DNA of 64,000 nucleotides from Methylobrevis albus. GTDB taxonomy: Bacteria > Pseudomonadota > Alphaproteobacteria > Rhizobiales > Pleomorphomonadaceae. Every line of letters starts with the position of its first letter. Within the stretch, counting starts at the first letter, position 1. A program made the translations under genes and the position numbers. The notes under the pieces were generated by a model. That model was given only the letters and a program-made list of their open reading frames with translations, had not been told where the DNA came from and did not search any database. The stretch is taken from the NCBI RefSeq assembly GCF_015904235.1, contig NZ_JADZLT010000052.1:62001-126000 (forward strand). Direction: 5' to 3'. Below are positions 25,319 through 37,462 of the stretch, one piece after another.

Positions 25319-25816
25319 ATGGCATCCGCCAAGGAAATGACGCTCGACGATCTCTTTCTCGATACGCTGAAGGACGTCTACCACGCCGAGAAGCAGGTGC
25401 TGCGCGCGCTGCCGAAGATGGCGAAGTCGGCGACCAGCGACGAGCTGCGCCAGGCGTTCGAAACTCATCTGCAGGAGACCGATGGGCAGATCCAGCGGCT
25501 CGAGCAGGTGTTCGAACTGCTCGGCAAGCGCCCGCAGGGCAAGCCCTGCGCCGCGATGCAGGGCCTCGTCGACGAGGGCAAGGAAATCATGGACGAGTAC
25601 AAGGGCAGCGACGCGCTCGACCCGGGCCTCGTCGCCGCCGCGCAGGCGGTCGAGCACTATGAGATCGCGCGCTACGGCACGCTGATCGCGTGGGCCGGCC
25701 AGCTCGGCATGAAGGACGCCGTCGCGCTGCTGAAGCAGACGCTGGAGGAAGAGAAGAAGACCGACAAGCTGCTGTCCGGCCTCGCGGCGCAGGGCGTGAA
25801 CCGCAAGGCGGCCTGA
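25319..25816 (+). CDS. DUF892/YciE-type ferritin-like protein
   Basis: 165 aa, helical, with the family signature DLFLDTLKDVYHAEKQVLRALPKMAK at the N-terminus (about 11-36) and an EHYEIARYGTLIAWA helix (about 112-126) whose Glu and His residues would bind a di-iron centre. Members are stress-induced (YciE/YciF) and fold like ferritin four-helix bundles. It is monocistronic with its own intrinsic terminator. CCAACGGAGG precedes the ATG. Confidence 0.88.
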   Translation: MASAKEMTLDDLFLDTLKDVYHAEKQVLRALPKMAKSATSDELRQAFETHLQETDGQIQRLEQVFELLGKRPQGKPCAAMQGLVDEGKEIMDEYKGSDALDPGLVAAAQAVEHYEIARYGTLIAWAGQLGMKDAVALLKQTLEEEKKTDKLLSGLAAQGVNRKAA

Positions 25817-25876
25817 CCTTCGGCCCTCCGTTCCCCGACGCTCTGCGCGGCCGTCGGCCGCGCCGTCAGCAGATCA

Positions 25877-25908
25877 CGCCGGACCCCGCAAAGGTCCGGC
25901 GTTTTTTT
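25877..25908 (+). terminator. Intrinsic terminator of the DUF892 gene
   Basis: CGCCGGACC, a 7-nt loop, GGTCCGGCG and then seven T residues. It is a textbook Rho-independent terminator between convergent genes. Confidence 0.93.
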
Positions 25909-25918
25909 GTGTCCGCAG

Positions 25919-27463
25919 TCAGCCGTGCCCACCCTTCGGGCGCTCGACGTCGCGCAGCAGCCGCCAGGCGGCGACCGCGCCGGCGACGGCGATGACGGCG
26001 CAGATCACCGCCACGGTGTCGACCGAGGCCGAAAACGCGGTGCGGGCGAGGTCGAGCAGGGCGGTGGTCGACGGACCGGGGTACTCGATCGACATGGCGA
26101 CGGCGCCGCCCAGCGTGTCGCGGGCGGCGGCGATCGCGGCCGGTGTCAGGTCGAGGCCGGCCGGGACATCGAGCATCGCCGTGCGGTAGACCGCGACCGC
26201 GACGCTGCCGAGCACGGCGATGCCGAGCACGCCGCCGAACTCGGCCCCGGTTTCCGAGATCGCCGAGGCGGCGCCGGCGCGTTCCGCCGGCGCGGCGCCG
26301 AGCAGGAGGTCGGTGGTGAGGATGAAGATCGGGCCGAGCCCGACCGCGCTGATCACCCAGGCTCCCACGATGATCTCGAGCGCGAAGCGGCCATGCGCCA
26401 GCGGCATCAGCGCGAGGCCGAAGGCGAGCAGGCCGAAGCCCGCGGCGATCACCGTCGCGGGCCGGAACCTTGCGACAATGAAGGACGCCGACATCGAGCT
26501 CGCCGTGATCGCCAGCGCCGCCGGCAGGGTCCAGAGCCCGGCCTCGAGCGGCGACAGGCCGATCACCATCTGCAGATGCTGCGCGAGCAGGAAGAAGATG
26601 CCGAAGATGACGAGGCAGCCGACGACATTGACGCCGAGCGCGGTGGAGAAGACGCGCGAGCGGAAGAGCGCGAGGTCGATCAGCGGGTCGGCGAGCCGGC
26701 GCTGGCGGCGCACGAACAGCGCACCGAGGACGAGGCCGGCGGCGATGGAGGCGAACGGCAGCCAGCCGATGCCGTGCTCGGCGATCCGCTTCAGGCCGTA
26801 GATCACCGCGAGCACCGCCGCGAGCGACAGGCCGGCGCTGACAAAGTCGAGGCGGCCGGCATTGGCGTCGCGGAACTCCGGCAGCAGCCGCGGTCCGACG
26901 ACCAGCAGCAGCGCCATGACGGGCAGGGCGATCAGGAACACCGAACCCCACCAGAAGAATTCGAGCAGGATGCCGCCGATCACCGGGCCGATCGCGCTGC
27001 CGGCGGCATAGCTGGTGCCCCAGACGCTGATCGCGAAGGTGCGCTGGCGCGGATCGTCGAACATGTTGCGTAGCAGCGACAGGGTCGAGGGGGCGAGGGT
27101 GGCGCCGGCGATGCCGAGCAGCGCGCGGGCGACGATCAGCAGCTCGGCGTTCGGGGCGAAGGCGGCGAGGATCGAGGCGGCGCCGAAGGCGAGCGCGCCG
27201 ATCATCAAGAGCCGGCGGCGGCCGATGCGGTCGCCGAGCGTGCCCATGGTGATCAGCGACCCGGCGACGAGGAAGCCGTAGATGTCGACGATCCAGAGCA
27301 TCTGCGCGGCAGAGGGCTTCAGGTCGGCGGCGATCTGCGGCGCGGCGAGGTTGAGGACGGTGAGGTCCATCGAATAGATCAGGCACGGCAGGGTGAGGAC
27401 CGCGAGCCCGAGCCATTCGCGCCGTCCGGCCCGGAGTGCCGCCGGGTTCACGCTCGCATCCAT
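25919..27463 (-). CDS. MFS transporter, DHA2 (14-helix) drug exporter type
   Basis: 514 aa with 14 predicted membrane segments, the DHA2 (QacA/EmrB/SmvA-like) size. Motif A appears as GTLGDRIGRRRLLM (about 75-88) and motif C-like glycines as GSAIGPVIGG. It probably exports hydrophobic cations or drugs with proton antiport. Three ATG codons in a row follow AGGAG; the third gives the best ribosome spacing and was chosen. No regulator gene is adjacent. Confidence 0.88.
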   Translation of the reverse strand: MDASVNPAALRAGRREWLGLAVLTLPCLIYSMDLTVLNLAAPQIAADLKPSAAQMLWIVDIYGFLVAGSLITMGTLGDRIGRRRLLMIGALAFGAASILAAFAPNAELLIVARALLGIAGATLAPSTLSLLRNMFDDPRQRTFAISVWGTSYAAGSAIGPVIGGILLEFFWWGSVFLIALPVMALLLVVGPRLLPEFRDANAGRLDFVSAGLSLAAVLAVIYGLKRIAEHGIGWLPFASIAAGLVLGALFVRRQRRLADPLIDLALFRSRVFSTALGVNVVGCLVIFGIFFLLAQHLQMVIGLSPLEAGLWTLPAALAITASSMSASFIVARFRPATVIAAGFGLLAFGLALMPLAHGRFALEIIVGAWVISAVGLGPIFILTTDLLLGAAPAERAGAASAISETGAEFGGVLGIAVLGSVAVAVYRTAMLDVPAGLDLTPAAIAAARDTLGGAVAMSIEYPGPSTTALLDLARTAFSASVDTVAVICAVIAVAGAVAAWRLLRDVERPKGGHG

Positions 27464-27563
27464 CATCATCTCCTGATCCCGCCCGTCGGTGCCGCACGCG
27501 GCCGGCGAGCCGGGTTGATTAGCAGAGCTGTGCGACGGCTGCACGTCGCGTCGCCGGTAAGAT

Positions 27564-28826
27564 TCACCGGCCGCCGATGGCCGTGCTGCCGTCGGTGAGG
27601 CGGTCGAGGTGGCGGCGGATGTGGGCGGCGTCGGCGGGTGACGCGGCGAGCGCGATGGCGCGGTTGAAAGCGGCGCGGGCTTCCTCGTGGCGGCCGAGGT
27701 CGACGAGATAGGCGCCCTTGACGCCGAAGAAGTGGAAATAGCCCGCGAGCCGGTTCTCCAGCGGCTCGATCAGGGCCAGCGCCGCCGCCGGCCCGTGCAC
27801 CTTGGCGACCGCGACGGAGCGGTTGAGGGTGATGACCGGCGAGGGCTGCATCCGCTCCAGCGCCGCATAGAGCGCAGCGATGCCGGACCAGTCGGTGTCG
27901 GCGGCGCGGGCGGCGCGCGCATGCAGGGCGGCGATCGCCGCCTGGATCTGATAGGCGCCGGGCTGGCGGTGGCGCATCGCCTTGTCGATCAGCGCCAGCC
28001 CCTCGGCGATCATCTTTTTATTCCAGAGGCTTCTGTCCTGTTCTTCAAGCAGGATCGCTTCGCCGTTGGGGTCGAACCTCGCCTTGGCGCGCGAGCGCTG
28101 CAGCAGCATCAGCGCAGTGAGGCCCATGATTTCCGGCTCGGAGGGAAACAGCCGGATCAGCAGCCGGGCGAGCCGGATCGCCTCGTCGCACAGCGCTCCG
28201 CGCTCGCCGGCGTCGGTGGCGCCGGCGGAATAGCCCTCGTTGAAGACGAGGTAGAGCATCGCGGCGACGGCGCCGAGCCGCTCGGCGCGCTCGGCCGCGC
28301 CCGGGGTTTCGAACGGCACCTCGCCACCGGCGATCCGCGCCTTGGCCCGGGTGATGCGCTGCTCCATCGCCGCCTCGCCGACGAGGAAGGCGCGGGCGAT
28401 CTGGCGCACCGACAGGCCGGCGACGATGCGCAAGGCGAGCGCGATCTGCTGCGTCGCCGGCAGCTCCGGATGGCAGCAGATGAACATCAGCCGCAGGATG
28501 TCGTCGCGGTAGTGGGCGCCGTCAAGGCGGTCGGCCATCGCGTCCTCGGCGTCGCCGAGGTCGGAGATCGCGGCCTCGTCGGGCAGTTCCTGCAGCTTCG
28601 CGCGGCGGCGGACGCCGTCGAGGGCGGCGTTGCGGCCGACGAAGATCAGCCAGGCGGTCGGATCGCGCGGCGGGCCTTTCTCCGGCCAGTGCCGCAGCGC
28701 CTTCAGGCAGGCCTCCTGGAACGCCTCCTCGGCGGTGTCGAGGTCGCGGAAATAGCGCAGCAGCGCGCCGAGCGCCTGGGGGCGGGCGGAGGTGAGGGCG
28801 GCCTCGATCCAGGCGATGTCGGTCAC
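27564..28826 (-). CDS. ECF-type RNA polymerase sigma factor, ECF42 class
   Basis: 420 aa. An N-terminal sigma-70 region 2 (LRYFRDLDTAEEAFQEACLKAL, about 23-45) and region 4 (about 115-160, LSVRQIARAFLVGEAAMEQRI) are followed by a long helical C-terminal extension with TPR-like character (about 190-415; LYLVFNEGYSAG signature). That architecture and the coupled DGPF gene define the ECF42 group, which has no anti-sigma factor; the C-terminal extension is thought to set its activity. The GTG start overlaps the upstream stop (GTGA). Confidence 0.9.
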   Translation of the reverse strand: MTDIAWIEAALTSARPQALGALLRYFRDLDTAEEAFQEACLKALRHWPEKGPPRDPTAWLIFVGRNAALDGVRRRAKLQELPDEAAISDLGDAEDAMADRLDGAHYRDDILRLMFICCHPELPATQQIALALRIVAGLSVRQIARAFLVGEAAMEQRITRAKARIAGGEVPFETPGAAERAERLGAVAAMLYLVFNEGYSAGATDAGERGALCDEAIRLARLLIRLFPSEPEIMGLTALMLLQRSRAKARFDPNGEAILLEEQDRSLWNKKMIAEGLALIDKAMRHRQPGAYQIQAAIAALHARAARAADTDWSGIAALYAALERMQPSPVITLNRSVAVAKVHGPAAALALIEPLENRLAGYFHFFGVKGAYLVDLGRHEEARAAFNRAIALAASPADAAHIRRHLDRLTDGSTAIGGR

Positions 28827-29194
28827 GGCGAGGTGGCTCCGGGCCGGAACAGGCCGATGGGACGCAGTTCGTAAGACCCGCCGGGATTGGCTTCGCCGAG
28901 GTCGCGGGCGATGGCGAGCGCCTCGTCGAGGTCGGCGACGTCGATGACGTAGAAGCCGAGCAACTGCTCCTTGGTCTCGGCGAAGGGGCCGTCGAGGACG
29001 AGCGGCGGCTCGCGGTCCTTGCGCAGCGTGGTGGCGGCGGTGGTCGGCAGCAGGCGCACGACGGGGCCGAGCTTGCCGGCGCGGGCGAGGTTTTCCTGCA
29101 CCACGGCGAGACGCTGCATCACGGCGGCGTCTTCCTCGGCGCTCCAGGCGCAGACGACGTCTTCCTGATGGTAGCAAAGGATGGTGTAGAGCAT
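28823..29194 (-). CDS. DGPF/YCII-related domain protein partner of the ECF42 sigma factor
   Basis: 123 aa. It contains LVLDGPFAETKEQLLGFYVID (about residues 65-85), the DGPF motif of the YCII-related family. These small alpha-beta proteins are nearly always encoded next to ECF42 sigma factors and are likely their regulatory targets or inputs. It is the first gene of the pair and is translationally coupled to the sigma gene. Confidence 0.9.
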   Translation of the reverse strand: MLYTILCYHQEDVVCAWSAEEDAAVMQRLAVVQENLARAGKLGPVVRLLPTTAATTLRKDREPPLVLDGPFAETKEQLLGFYVIDVADLDEALAIARDLGEANPGGSYELRPIGLFRPGATSP

Positions 29195-29407
29195 CGGGGC
29201 CTCCTCGTGACACAGGACGCCGGACTATGCCGAGCGCCGACAGGGCGGCGCAATGAAATGTCGCGCGGGCTGAAAGCGACGGCCGCAATGCGGTTCGGAC
29301 TTGACCGGGGCGGGCAGGTGAAGTGCTTTGTCAACCTTGACGGGGCAATCTACAAGGTCACGCCGCCCTCGGGCGGCAGCGATCCGATCCATCGCGAGAG
29401 GTCAAAC

Positions 29408-30244
29408 GTGCCCAATTTCCGCTCTTCCGCCCGCTCACTTCGCCGCCCGCTGGCGACCCTGACGGCGCTCGCCGCCCTCGTCGTCGCCGCGCCGGCGGCG
29501 GCCCAGCAGTGCGGCAACGACGCCTCCGGCTTCTCCGCCTGGACCGCGGCCTTCAAGCAGCAGGCGATCGCGTCCGGCATCTCACCGCAGGTCGCAGCCA
29601 CCCTCGATTCCGTCACCTACAACACCCAGGTAATCAAGCTCGACCGCGGCCAGCGGGCGACGTTCAAAACCGATTTCGCGAGCTTTGCGGCCAAGCGCGT
29701 CACCGGGGGGCGGATTTCGAAGGGCAAGCAGATGCTGACGAAGCACGCGCGCCTGTTCGACGCCGTCGAGGCGCAGTACGGCGTGCCGCGCGAGATCCTG
29801 ACCGCGATCTGGGGCATGGAGACCGACTACGGCGCCGTCACCGGCAAGCTGTCGGTGGTGCGCTCTCTGGCGACGCTCGCCTACGATTGCCGCCGCTCGC
29901 CGTTCTTCAGCAACGAGCTGCTGGCCGCGCTCACCATCATCCAGCGCGGCGACAAGTCGCCGAAGGACATGGTCGGCGCCTGGGCCGGCGAGGTTGGCCA
30001 GACCCAGTTCCTCGCCTCCAACTACCTGAAGTACGCGGTCGATTTCGACGGCGACGGCCGGCGCGACCTGATCCGCTCGACGCCCGACGTGCTCGCCTCG
30101 ACGGCGAACTTCTTGCGCGCGCACGGCTGGATCCCCGGTGCCGGCTACCAGCCCGGCGAGCCGAACTTCCAGGCGCTGGTCGGCTGGAACAAGTCGGAGA
30201 ACTACCAGCGCGCCATCGCGCTGTTCGCCTCGAAGCTGAACTGA
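29408..30244 (+). CDS. mltB: Lytic murein transglycosylase, MltB family
   Basis: 278 aa with a signal peptide (about 1-32, ending APAAAQ). Its SLT_2 domain contains AIWGMETDYGAVTG, where the Glu is the catalytic acid, and VGAWAGEVGQTQFLASNYLKYAVD, the family's substrate groove. It cleaves peptidoglycan to 1,6-anhydromuropeptides in the periplasm. The GTG start at 29408 has GAGAGG 6 nt upstream; the frame upstream has no signal-peptide character. No lipobox is visible, so a soluble form is likely. Confidence 0.9.
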   Translation: MPNFRSSARSLRRPLATLTALAALVVAAPAAAQQCGNDASGFSAWTAAFKQQAIASGISPQVAATLDSVTYNTQVIKLDRGQRATFKTDFASFAAKRVTGGRISKGKQMLTKHARLFDAVEAQYGVPREILTAIWGMETDYGAVTGKLSVVRSLATLAYDCRRSPFFSNELLAALTIIQRGDKSPKDMVGAWAGEVGQTQFLASNYLKYAVDFDGDGRRDLIRSTPDVLASTANFLRAHGWIPGAGYQPGEPNFQALVGWNKSENYQRAIALFASKLN

Positions 30245-30323
30245 GCGCGGCCAGCCCCGGCCTCGCCGACCGGGCGCCGGCGCCCGGTCGGAAACTCACG
30301 GCTATACTGCGGGAGAACCAGGG

Positions 30324-31340
30324 ATGAGCGTCCGTGCCTTCGTGTCCGGCGCCGCCGGGCTGCGGCTCGACCCGGCGGAGACGGCGTTCTTCGCCGAGGC
30401 GCAGCCGTTCGGGCTGATCCTGTTCCGCCGCAACGTCGAAAGCCGCGAGCAGGTGCGCGCGCTGGTCGACGAGTTCCGCAGTGCCGTTGGGCGGCACGCG
30501 CCGGTGCTGATCGACCAGGAAGGCGGCCGGGTGCAGCGGCTCACCGCACCGGTCTGGCACAAGGCGCCGTCGGCGGCGCGGGTCGCCAAGGCGGCGCGCG
30601 AGGGGGGGATGTACCTCGCGTGGATCGCCGGGCGGCTGATCGCGGCCGATCTCGCCGAAGTCGGTATCGACGTCGACTGCGCCCCCTGCCTCGACCTGCA
30701 GATTCCCGGCCAGAGCGAGATCATCGGCGACCGCTCGTTCGGCGAAGACCCGGAGACGGTGGCGGAACTCGCGCTCGCCTTCGCGCTCGGGCTCGAGAAG
30801 GGCGGCGTGATGCCGGTGATCAAGCACATGCCCGGGCACGGCCGCGCGCTGGTCGACAGCCACGAACGCCTGCCGGTGGTGGACGCGCCGCACGAGGTGC
30901 TCGCCGCCACCGACTTCGCCCCGTTCCGGACGCTCGCCCGCCTACCGGCGGCGATGACGGCGCATGTGGTCTATACGGCGATCGACCCGGCCGGCCCGGC
31001 GACGACCTCGCGCCGGGTGATCGACACCATCATCCGCGGCGAGATCGGCTTCGACGGGCTGCTGTTCAGCGACGACGTCTCGATGGGCGCGCTGTCGGGG
31101 ACGATCCCCGAGCGGGCGCTGCGCTGCCTCGACGCCGGCTGCGACGTCGTGCTTCACTGCAACGGCTCGATGGACGAGATGACGGCGCTCGCGGGCGTGG
31201 TGCCGGCGCTGACGGCGGAAGCGGAACGGCGCGCGGCGGCGGCGCTGGCGACGATCCGCACGCCCGACCCGGACGATCTCGACGCCCTGCGCGCCGAACT
31301 CGCGCTGGCGCTCGCCGCCGCCGAGGCGCCGCTCGCCTGA
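30324..31340 (+). CDS. nagZ: Beta-N-acetylhexosaminidase NagZ (GH3)
   Basis: 338 aa, the usual NagZ length. The catalytic loop KHMPGHG (167-173) supplies the His general acid, and FSDDVSMGAL (about 248-257) the nucleophilic Asp; LIDQEGGRVQR is the substrate-binding motif. NagZ removes N-acetylglucosamine from anhydro-muropeptides during cell-wall recycling in the cytosol. It is followed by scpA and scpB, an order conserved in Rhizobiales. Confidence 0.95.
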   Translation: MSVRAFVSGAAGLRLDPAETAFFAEAQPFGLILFRRNVESREQVRALVDEFRSAVGRHAPVLIDQEGGRVQRLTAPVWHKAPSAARVAKAAREGGMYLAWIAGRLIAADLAEVGIDVDCAPCLDLQIPGQSEIIGDRSFGEDPETVAELALAFALGLEKGGVMPVIKHMPGHGRALVDSHERLPVVDAPHEVLAATDFAPFRTLARLPAAMTAHVVYTAIDPAGPATTSRRVIDTIIRGEIGFDGLLFSDDVSMGALSGTIPERALRCLDAGCDVVLHCNGSMDEMTALAGVVPALTAEAERRAAAALATIRTPDPDDLDALRAELALALAAAEAPLA

Positions 31341-31372
31341 TCGGGCGGGGGAGCTCAGGAAGGCCTGCGGAC

Positions 31373-32209
31373 GTGTCCGAGCGCACTGACCCCTTCGAGG
31401 AAGACCAGCCCGGCGCACGCCTCAGCGGCGAGCCGGCGCTGATCGTCGACGTCGACGGCTTCGAGGGCCCGCTCGACCTGCTGCTGACGCTCGCCCGTAC
31501 CCAGAAGGTGGATCTGGCGCGGATCTCGATCCTCGCGCTCGCCGAGCAGTACCTCGCCTTCGTCGAGGAGGCGCGCAAGCTGCGGCTGGAACTCGCCGCC
31601 GACTATCTCGTCATGGCCGCCTGGCTCGCGTACCTGAAATCCCGCCTGCTGCTGCCGCCGACGCCCTCCGACGACGACGAGCCGAGCGGCGAGGAGATGG
31701 CCGCGCTGCTCGCGCAGCGGCTCCGCCGGCTGGAGGCGATGCGCGCCGCGGCCGCGCGGCTCGTCAACCGCGACCGGCTCGGCCGCGACGTCTTTGCCCG
31801 CGGCGCACCCGAACCGATCGCGGTGGACGGACGGCCGGCCTTCACGGCGACGCTCTACGATCTCCTCGCGGCCTATGCGGCGCAGCGTCAGCGCCAGATG
31901 GTGACGCGGGTGCACGTCAAACTGCGCACGGTGTGGTCGCTCGCCGAGGCGCGCGAGATCCTCACCCGGCTGATCGGCCGCATGGCCGACTGGACGCCGA
32001 TCGAGCTGTTCCTCGCCCCCTACATGACGACGCCGGCCCTGCGCGCCACAGTGCGGGCGTCGGCGTTCTCGGCGAGCCTCGAGATGGTGCGCGAGGGCAA
32101 GCTGGCGCTGCGGCAGGCCGGGGCGTTCGAGCCGATCTATGTCAGGGCTGCCGACGGCCGGCCCGGCGAGGCGCCGGGCGGGGCGGACGACGGGGAGGGC
32201 GCGGCATGA
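31373..32209 (+). CDS. scpA: Segregation and condensation protein A
   Basis: 278 aa. The kleisin ScpA bridges the SMC head domains and recruits ScpB for chromosome condensation and segregation. It has the N-terminal SMC-binding motif DGFEGPLDLLLTLARTQKVDL and the ADYLVMAAWLAYLKSRLLLP helix, and a C-terminal winged-helix region. The start is a GTG with AGGAAGG about 9 nt upstream. Its stop overlaps the scpB start (ATGA). Confidence 0.93.
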   Translation: MSERTDPFEEDQPGARLSGEPALIVDVDGFEGPLDLLLTLARTQKVDLARISILALAEQYLAFVEEARKLRLELAADYLVMAAWLAYLKSRLLLPPTPSDDDEPSGEEMAALLAQRLRRLEAMRAAAARLVNRDRLGRDVFARGAPEPIAVDGRPAFTATLYDLLAAYAAQRQRQMVTRVHVKLRTVWSLAEAREILTRLIGRMADWTPIELFLAPYMTTPALRATVRASAFSASLEMVREGKLALRQAGAFEPIYVRAADGRPGEAPGGADDGEGAA

Positions 32210-32922
32210 GCGAGACCGGCCGCCCCGGCGCGACGATCGCGAACCTCGCCTCCGCCGACCGCCGCGAGGCGCTGCGTATCCTGGAGGCGATGCTGTTCGC
32301 CTCGGCAGAGCCGCTGACCGCGGCGACGCTCGCCGGGCGGCTGCCGGCGGGCACCGACCTCACGGCGCTGCTGCGCGACCTGCAGCAGGCCTATGCGGCG
32401 CGCGGCGTCAATCTCGTGCAGGTCGCCGGCGGCTGGATGTTCCAGACCGCGCCGGATCTCGCCTACCTCCTGCACCGCGAGGCGGCCGAGCCGCGCAAGC
32501 TGTCGCGCGCGGCGCTGGAGACGCTGGCGATCATCGCCTACCACCAGCCGGTGACGCGGGCGGAGATCGAGGAGATCCGCGGCGTCTCCACCTCGAAGGG
32601 CTCGGTCGACGTGCTGATGGAGGCGGGCTGGGTGCGGATGCGCGGCCGGCGGCGGGCGCCGGGGCGGCCCGTCACCTACGGCACCACGGATCACTTCCTC
32701 GTGCATTTCGGCCTGGACGCCATCGGCGACCTGCCGGGCCTCGAGGAACTGCGCGGCGCCGGCCTGCTGGAGGGGCAGGTGCCGCCGGGCTTCCGCATTC
32801 CGGTGCCGCGCGACGACGACATGCTGGCCCCCGACGAAGACCCCCTCGACGGGGCCGGGGTTCTCGACTACGGGAGACCGGACGGGGAGGACGGGGACAA
32901 CGACGAGGGCGGCCCCGGCTGA
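32206..32922 (+). CDS. scpB: Segregation and condensation protein B
   Basis: 238 aa. ScpB dimerises and binds ScpA in the SMC-ScpAB complex. Two winged-helix domains are visible, with the family motifs LEAMLFASAEPLT, GGWMFQT and LETLAIIAYHQPVTRAEIEEI, then RPVTYGTTDHFLVHFGL. The acidic C-terminal tail (about 205-238) is common in alphaproteobacterial ScpB. It is coupled to scpA. Confidence 0.94.
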   Translation: MSETGRPGATIANLASADRREALRILEAMLFASAEPLTAATLAGRLPAGTDLTALLRDLQQAYAARGVNLVQVAGGWMFQTAPDLAYLLHREAAEPRKLSRAALETLAIIAYHQPVTRAEIEEIRGVSTSKGSVDVLMEAGWVRMRGRRRAPGRPVTYGTTDHFLVHFGLDAIGDLPGLEELRGAGLLEGQVPPGFRIPVPRDDDMLAPDEDPLDGAGVLDYGRPDGEDGDNDEGGPG

Positions 32923-32942
32923 GCGGCCGCAGCGGAGTGAAG

Positions 32943-34055
<1,113 letters not shown>

Positions 34056-34261
34056 GCTTTCGGGCCGGCCGGGACTGGACCGATGGCGCATGCGTGCCCA
34101 TCTCTACGGAGAGCCTGGCCGTTCCGGGTGAGGGGCCGTGCGCAGGTCCCGGCGCCGGAAATGGTGGCGGATCAGGCTCCGGCCGGTTTGTTGCGGTGCC
34201 AAACCCTTTCTGCAATAGTGCCGGCCAAAATCGGGACCGCACGATACTGGAGTTTGGAAAT

Positions 34262-34483
34262 ATGGGTTCGTTCAGCATCTGGCACTGGCTCATCGTGCTC
34301 GCGGTGGTGCTGCTCCTGTTCGGCCGTGGCAAGATCCCCGAGCTGATGGGCGACGTCGCCAAGGGCATCAAGAACTTCAAGAAGGGCATGTCCGAGGACA
34401 CGGCCGAGGCGAAGACGCTGGAGTCGAAGTCCGGCGAGCCGATGCCGACCGAGAAGGCCAAGGACGTCAACTCCCTCGGCTGA
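34262..34483 (+). CDS. tatA: Twin-arginine translocase subunit TatA
   Basis: 73 aa. One N-terminal membrane helix (about 6-21, [20 protein letters not shown]) with the Tat[13 protein letters not shown] hinge, followed by an amphipathic helix with FKKGM and a charged tail. TatA oligomers form the conduit for folded proteins in the Tat pathway. First of tatABC. Confidence 0.95.
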   Translation: MGSFSIWHWLIVLAVVLLLFGRGKIPELMGDVAKGIKNFKKGMSEDTAEAKTLESKSGEPMPTEKAKDVNSLG

Positions 34484-34624
34484 CGGCCCGCCGCGCCGCC
34501 CCGGCGCGGTCCAACGAGGCCGATCCGCCCGTGCCGCCGGCGGCGCGGCCGGATCGACTCGTGACGTCCCGCGTGCTGGTGCGCGCAAGTCGCGGCGGTC
34601 CCTCCGCTGCCTGGAATTCCGCCC

Positions 34625-35278
34625 ATGTTCGATATCGGCTGGACCGAATTACTCATCGTCGCCGTGGTGGCGATTCTCGTCGTCGGCCCCAAGGACCTGC
34701 CTCGGCTGTTGCGCACCGTCGGACAGTTCGTGAGCAAGGGCCGGCGGATGGCCGGCGAGTTCCAGAACCAGTTCAATGCGGCGCTGCGCGAGGCCGAGCG
34801 CGAGATCGACATCGAGGAGGCGCGCAAGGTCGTCTCCGACGTCAAGGCGCTGAACCCGCTCGAGGGGGTCAAGAAGGCGCTCGACCCGATCCGCACCGCG
34901 GGTGAAGACCTGAAGCGCGACATCCGCACGATCGGCAGCCCGGCGACTCCGCCCGCCGCGACATCGACACCCTCCGCCGTCACCACCGGCGCCAGCGCGG
35001 CCGCCGCCGCGACCGCCGGGCCGGGCGCTGCGGCGGCGCATGCCGCGCCCGCCGAGCCGGCATCGACGCCGCGGCCGGTCGACGTGCCCGCCCCGACGAT
35101 CGTACCGCCGGCCGAGCCGCCGAGCTTTGCCGAGCCAGCCGCCCCGCCGCCGGCTCCGGCGGCGTCCAGCCCTCAGGCGCCGGCGTCCGAAATGGCCCCG
35201 CCCGCGCCGCAATCCCCCACGGCGGCGCCGACGCCCGCCGCACCGATCAAGACCGGTCCTGCCGGAGAGGGCGCATGA
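34625..35278 (+). CDS. tatB: Twin-arginine translocase subunit TatB
   Basis: 217 aa. N-terminal membrane helix with [25 protein letters not shown] (about residues 2-26; the GPK/Pro hinge is typical of TatB), an amphipathic helix, then a long Pro/Ala-rich, low-complexity tail (about 100-217). That tail is longer than in E. coli TatB but usual in Rhizobiales. With TatC it forms the signal-peptide receptor. It overlaps tatC by 4 nt (ATGA). Confidence 0.94.
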   Translation: MFDIGWTELLIVAVVAILVVGPKDLPRLLRTVGQFVSKGRRMAGEFQNQFNAALREAEREIDIEEARKVVSDVKALNPLEGVKKALDPIRTAGEDLKRDIRTIGSPATPPAATSTPSAVTTGASAAAAATAGPGAAAAHAAPAEPASTPRPVDVPAPTIVPPAEPPSFAEPAAPPPAPAASSPQAPASEMAPPAPQSPTAAPTPAAPIKTGPAGEGA

Positions 35279-36063
35279 GCGAGGACGACGACATCGAGGC
35301 TTCCCGCGCACCGCTGATCGATCACCTGATCGAGCTGCGGTCCCGGCTGCTGAAGTCCGTGATCGCCATCGCGATCTGCTTCTTCGTCTGCTTCTATTTC
35401 GCGACGACGATCTTCAACATCCTGGTGATCCCCTACGAGAACGCCGCCGGTCTCGACCAGCAGGTGCAGCTGATCTACACCGCGCCGCAGGAGTATTTCT
35501 TCACGCAGCTGAAGATCGCGCTGTTCGGCGCGCTGTTCATCGCGTTCCCGGTGATCGCCAACCAGATCTACATGTTCGTGGCGCCCGGCCTCTACAAGAA
35601 CGAGCGCCAGGCGTTCCTGCCGTTCCTGGTCGCGACGCCGATCCTGTTCCTGCTCGGCGCGCTGCTGGTGTTCTATTTCGTGATGCCGGCGATCATGACC
35701 TTCTTCCTGTCGATGCAGCAGGAAGGCGGCGAGGGGCAGGCGGCGATCCAGCTCCTGCCCAAGGTCAGCGAGTATCTCGGGCTGATCATGTCGCTGATCT
35801 TCGCCTTCGGCATCACCTTCCAGCTGCCCGTGATCCTGACGCTGCTCGCCCGCATGGGCGTGCTCACCGAGCAGTCGCTGAAGGACAAGCGGCGCTATGC
35901 CATCGTGCTCGCCTTCGTCGCCGCGGCGATCCTGACGCCGCCCGATCCGCTCAGCCAGATCATGCTTGCGGTTCCGACCATGCTTCTCTACGAAGTCTCG
36001 ATCATTGCCGTCCGGATGATGGACCGGAAGTCGGAGGCCAAAGCGGCGTCCACCGATTCCTGA
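35275..36063 (+). CDS. tatC: Twin-arginine translocase subunit TatC
   Basis: 262 aa with six membrane helices. The [13 protein letters not shown] motif at the N-terminus, [11 protein letters not shown] with its conserved residues, and [22 protein letters not shown] are diagnostic. TatC binds the twin-arginine signal peptide. It completes tatABC ahead of serS. Confidence 0.96.
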   Translation: MSEDDDIEASRAPLIDHLIELRSRLLKSVIAIAICFFVCFYFATTIFNILVIPYENAAGLDQQVQLIYTAPQEYFFTQLKIALFGALFIAFPVIANQIYMFVAPGLYKNERQAFLPFLVATPILFLLGALLVFYFVMPAIMTFFLSMQQEGGEGQAAIQLLPKVSEYLGLIMSLIFAFGITFQLPVILTLLARMGVLTEQSLKDKRRYAIVLAFVAAAILTPPDPLSQIMLAVPTMLLYEVSIIAVRMMDRKSEAKAASTDS

Positions 36064-37410
<1,347 letters not shown>

Positions 37411-37462
37411 CGGCCGACCCGGTACGACTGGTGGGCGGCACGGCGAGAGAGAAGGCGGACAG

